Assembly: GCA_947565475.1 (NCBI GenBank)
Contig: CANOGI010000006.1
Coordinates: 1-24,078, forward strand
Reading direction: 5' to 3'
Source: an uncultured Eubacteriaceae bacterium
GTDB taxonomy: Bacteria > Bacillota > Clostridia > Lachnospirales > CAG-274
Length of the DNA: 24,078 nt
A model generated the notes under the pieces. The model did not search any database. It was not told the origin of the DNA and was given only the letters and a program-made list of their open reading frames with translations. Position numbers and translations under genes: made by a program. This document shows positions 22,401 through 24,078 of this stretch, piece after piece (within the stretch, counting starts at the first letter, position 1; the number at the start of each line of letters is the position of its first letter).

Positions 22401-22581
22401 TGAGGACACCAGCGTTAATATTACTATTCCGCCAAACTCTATTATTGTTAAAAACAACAAAGTTGTTGGACTTTCTGATATTGAGAAAGGCGATAAACTC
22501 AGGATTTTAACAGACAATCTTCCTGATTCCTTAAAAAGCGGAATGGACGTTACGGGATATATTATTCTTGTCGAGGGGTAA
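19420..22581 (+). CDS. Exported S-layer homology (SLH) domain protein
   Basis: A 1053-aa surface protein. Residues 1-33 are a signal peptide (MKKSFFLK..., hydrophobic IICFVLTFALTPMGAL, cleavage near VSA). Three SLH repeats follow at about 63-113 (FGDVGAGHWAKEAVTRSG), 135-193 (PTWANGYLSLAQENGLI) and 212-264 (FSDWDSVDVAYAQSLEL...LTRAEMAQILSSL); these bind pyruvylated secondary cell-wall polymer. After an Asn-rich linker (GTTGNNNNNNS, about 386-396) the rest is a long beta-rich region of unknown function with repeated short strands (VVENNTSYGYLTVIGNDG, QIHILDNLGKRFSYPI), and a glycine/acid-rich stretch (EGGDDEEGGGDEN) near residues 951-963. The ATG at 19420 follows GGAGG by 7 nt; upstream in-frame codons do not encode a better signal. 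It is probably structural or part of the cell envelope. It is followed by a second SLH gene. Confidence 0.88.
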   Translation: MKKSFFLKSVFNKIICFVLTFALTPMGALRVSALTDTKVFTDPVENIYVGRDEGWDFIENLTFGDVGAGHWAKEAVTRSGAYDMVKGYSGNFNPNGTVSNQEAIAFVLRVMGMENAAQTRAAELKETSPQYNSVVPTWANGYLSLAQENGLISDVEYLDTLVEDQTTLDPAVSFFKGAPATRERVADWIVKGIRVSAPNALNVTGTSQQSMYKFSDWDSVDVAYAQSLELLCANGILNGTNGKINPKGNLTRAEMAQILSSLDTIYFQAANLERKTGTVGGIQDAQYSQTNTASLWRNIYIRNMDGKIDVLQFQLKDSGSPQDKAVDTVVYADGEIVGLASLLEGDKIEYIVEKSQSSNANEQITPQDLTTNPIEDENAGTTGNNNNNNSAQKQKVIFVKLTGGLERKEVQGKLMQIDYENGQIHILDNLGKRFSYPIVNGLYGTNDDGENYIVMGEKRYIDKNLPYGSAVKLALVNDTVDDIEYVGDMNLRNEIRGIVVENNTSYGYLTVIGNDGKEITKNYYPDQTEVEKQEYYDLDDETGYLDQVFPTGAYDPRDTHISSIEPGDIVFIRTFQDDPETIESISASTNYIMKYGKVNSYVNDGTGLNQLMLQYENGQTSWFDVADDIFASKAGKPIEQNEIQAGDWVKILVNQAIISPGYIMESVKEITVEGTGHEINTIIKGQLGAINNIQNKISVQDSYTLTKNGWSDHMNVRDISIANNDIEYYYDGKRINLDYAMRFLKHADNDVYVAMENNYSGEKVAMVSFRTSRDDVLDADTIINSDGVGNFNISSREGTISTDGGTIVRRHGRLVTGQNIMIPDYATVVLNGNNKAAVVDIYDQPDVSGVIIGRGRILSVDEGKSFSLKSTGILTGTKWVYSPVERTFQIDHNTMYIDENGISNMDNFIEYTTNSVISKVYNIVSDGTKATHVVNSPYAKDSVRGDVVSVGTRQSEGGDDEEGGGDENATEDVIVIKNTTYLKNKAYKWDDVSYEDTSVNITIPPNSIIVKNNKVVGLSDIEKGDKLRILTDNLPDSLKSGMDVTGYIILVEG

Positions 22582-22872
22582 ACAGTAATTTACGCGAGAT
22601 TTTAACCGGCTGAGTAAGTTCCCCGTTTAAAAAGCGGGGGAGCGGGTTTCCGTTAAACGCGAAGTCGGTGTTATCAGCCTCGGGCTATAAATATTTTTTA
22701 GGACGAGAGCACGAATAGTCTTTAACAAGAGGATTTCGTATATTGGCTGTTAAAATCAGCTCGTATAAACGGTGATTTTTAATCGCCGTTTATACGACGA
22801 TGAACAAGGGCTCATTGGAGCGAGATTTTATTGAGTGGATATATTTAGGAAATTAATGAAGGAAGGGATTAT
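22582..22872. other. Spacer between the two SLH genes with a long hairpin
   Basis: No gene. At 22761-22797 TCGTATAAACGGTGATT pairs with AATCGCCGTTTATACGA (17 bp, one G-U pair, 3-nt loop). A second, shorter hairpin CCCCGTTT/AAGCGGGG is at 22621-22639, 39 bp after the stop codon. Neither is followed by a good T run, so read-through into the second SLH gene is possible. Confidence 0.5.
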
Positions 22873-24078
22873 ATGAGTAAGTTTAAGCCAATGTTATTTA
22901 TCGGTGTTTTAACCGGTATGATTTTTATTCTTGGCTGTCCTGTTTTCGCTGATTTGGGGGATTTCTGCTTTTTCGGCGGTATCTCGGCGGGAAGAAAACT
23001 TCCGAAAACCACGGAACTTATTCTCGACAAAAAAGACAGCAAGAAAAAGAAAGATGACTTCGAGACACCGTACAAGGAAATAATGTTTCTTTCCGGCGTT
23101 CCGACCACATATGAGGGAAAACTCACCGTAAAGGGTGATATGGATATTGACATAAATGACAAGTCAAAGCTCGCCGACAGCTATGACGTTACTTATACCA
23201 CGTCGGGAACGGATTTGACAAATGAGGACAACAGAGTTGACAGGGAAATAAAATATAAAGTGAATTACCGTATTGAGGGAGACCAAGTTATAAAAGATTA
23301 TGAGCTTGACAAGCCGGACGACTGGGATGAGACGATAATAATAGGCGGAACGACTTATAATCTTACGGAGCTTGAGTCTGATTCCAGTGTTTCCGTTATT
23401 GAGCATCACACTCCCGGTGTTACTTACTATAAGGGTGATATTTCACACAGGGCGGTTTACAGCGTTGACGAGTCTAAAATTGTATGGGAGATTTCAGGAA
23501 CATTTTACGGATATGACAGCGCGTGGTCATCAACGGAGACTCACAGAATCGACGGAACAGTGACTACCGACAAGTGGCAGATGCAGTATCAGATAAGGCC
23601 GAGCGTTTCTGTCGGAAAGACTTTGCAGTATTCTGAAAATGAGCCTACCGCCATAAGTTTTTCGGGAAACTACAGAGAGGTTATGCAGAACAAAAGCGGG
23701 TTAAGCTATAATATTTACGCTATGCCAAAAGGCAATACATATAAGGTTCCGACTACCGGAACGGAGTCTATATCGTCATTTAACACTTTTGAGCAGCTTA
23801 TCGCTCCAAATCTGGGATTTTTAAAAGGGCATTTCGCCGAGGCGGATATTAAAAAGCTTTTCGCAATGCAGATTTTAGACGGCGAGCCAACTTATTATCA
23901 GCCGAGTCAGTCAATCACGAGAGGACAGTTTGTCACTATGCTTGTAAAAGCCGCCAAACTGCCTGTCGAGGAGGAATCGACAAAGAAAAAAAGCAGCAAG
24001 AAGAAAAAAGAAGTCGTAAACGTTGTTTTCCCCGACGTTACACAGGACAGGGAAGATTATAGGTATATTATGGCGGCT
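22873..24078 (+). CDS. Second exported SLH-domain protein, N-terminal part (runs off right edge)
   Basis: The frame begins at ATG 22873 after GGAAGGG and is open for 402 codons to the end of the window. Residues 1-26 form a signal peptide (MSKFKPMLFIGVLTGMIFIL, then GCPVFA); the Cys22 in ILGC gives a weak lipobox, so a lipoprotein is possible, though cleavage after VFA is as likely. A Lys-rich patch KKDSKKKKDD (about 53-62) is followed by a beta-rich region of about 250 residues that I do not recognise. An SLH repeat starts near residue 314 (FLKGHFAEADIKKLFAMQIL...SITRGQFVTMLVKAAKL), then a charged linker STKKKSSKKKKE and the start of a second repeat (VVFPDVTQDREDYRYIMAA). SLH repeats are C-terminal here, unlike the N-terminal ones of the preceding protein. 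It is probably anchored to the wall. Confidence 0.8.
   Translation, partial: MSKFKPMLFIGVLTGMIFILGCPVFADLGDFCFFGGISAGRKLPKTTELILDKKDSKKKKDDFETPYKEIMFLSGVPTTYEGKLTVKGDMDIDINDKSKLADSYDVTYTTSGTDLTNEDNRVDREIKYKVNYRIEGDQVIKDYELDKPDDWDETIIIGGTTYNLTELESDSSVSVIEHHTPGVTYYKGDISHRAVYSVDESKIVWEISGTFYGYDSAWSSTETHRIDGTVTTDKWQMQYQIRPSVSVGKTLQYSENEPTAISFSGNYREVMQNKSGLSYNIYAMPKGNTYKVPTTGTESISSFNTFEQLIAPNLGFLKGHFAEADIKKLFAMQILDGEPTYYQPSQSITRGQFVTMLVKAAKLPVEEESTKKKSSKKKKEVVNVVFPDVTQDREDYRYIMAA

Overview
The window looks like a chromosomal segment of a low-GC, probably spore-forming member of the class Clostridia. Reasons: strong GGAGG-type ribosome binding sites on almost every gene, AT-rich spacers, a Fe-S type PurF, a glutamine synthetase followed by an ANTAR RNA-binding regulator, a degenerate CotS-like spore-coat kinase fold, and S-layer (SLH) surface proteins. 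Genus cannot be told from the sequence.

Layout. (1) 1-6089, all minus strand: the N-terminal 321 codons of a DUF4914-like P-loop protein (runs off the left edge), a CotS-like pseudokinase, the cell-wall pair ddl-murI (D-Ala-D-Ala ligase and glutamate racemase), and a ferritin-like di-iron protein. (2) 6832-11780, plus strand: purC-purF-purB-purA, a purine cluster with both AMP-branch enzymes, behind a structured leader and ending in a strong terminator. (3) 11831-12556: a spacer with a dispersed repeat and a small minus-strand unit (promoter, ribosome site, 54-codon frame with three in-frame TAA codons, terminator) that looks like a decayed gene. (4) 12557-18405: nitrogen assimilation. gdhA and glnA make glutamate and glutamine; glnA has a perfect sigma-A promoter followed at once by a terminator-like hairpin, and an ANTAR antiterminator-type protein lies downstream. 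Between gdhA and glnA sit two divergent modules, each a minus-strand 94-aa helical protein and a plus-strand XRE repressor. The two 94-aa genes are almost identical in DNA, but the two XRE proteins and their operator-like sites differ. (5) 18406-19148: a repeat-rich spacer. (6) 19420-24078: two consecutive exported SLH-domain proteins, the second cut by the right edge.

The spacers are unusually full of short transposase-less inverted-repeat elements (MITE-like), at least five kinds, nearly all with ends of the form TAG...CTA and TA at the borders. Two of them abut, one sits in the 5' untranslated region of a small gene, and one separates glnA from the ANTAR gene. No transposase, tRNA, rRNA or CRISPR array was seen.

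The genes join up: PurF and the purine pathway consume glutamine made by GlnA from glutamate made by GdhA, MurI consumes glutamate for the cell wall, and Ddl-MurI supply D-amino acids to the same wall that carries the SLH proteins.
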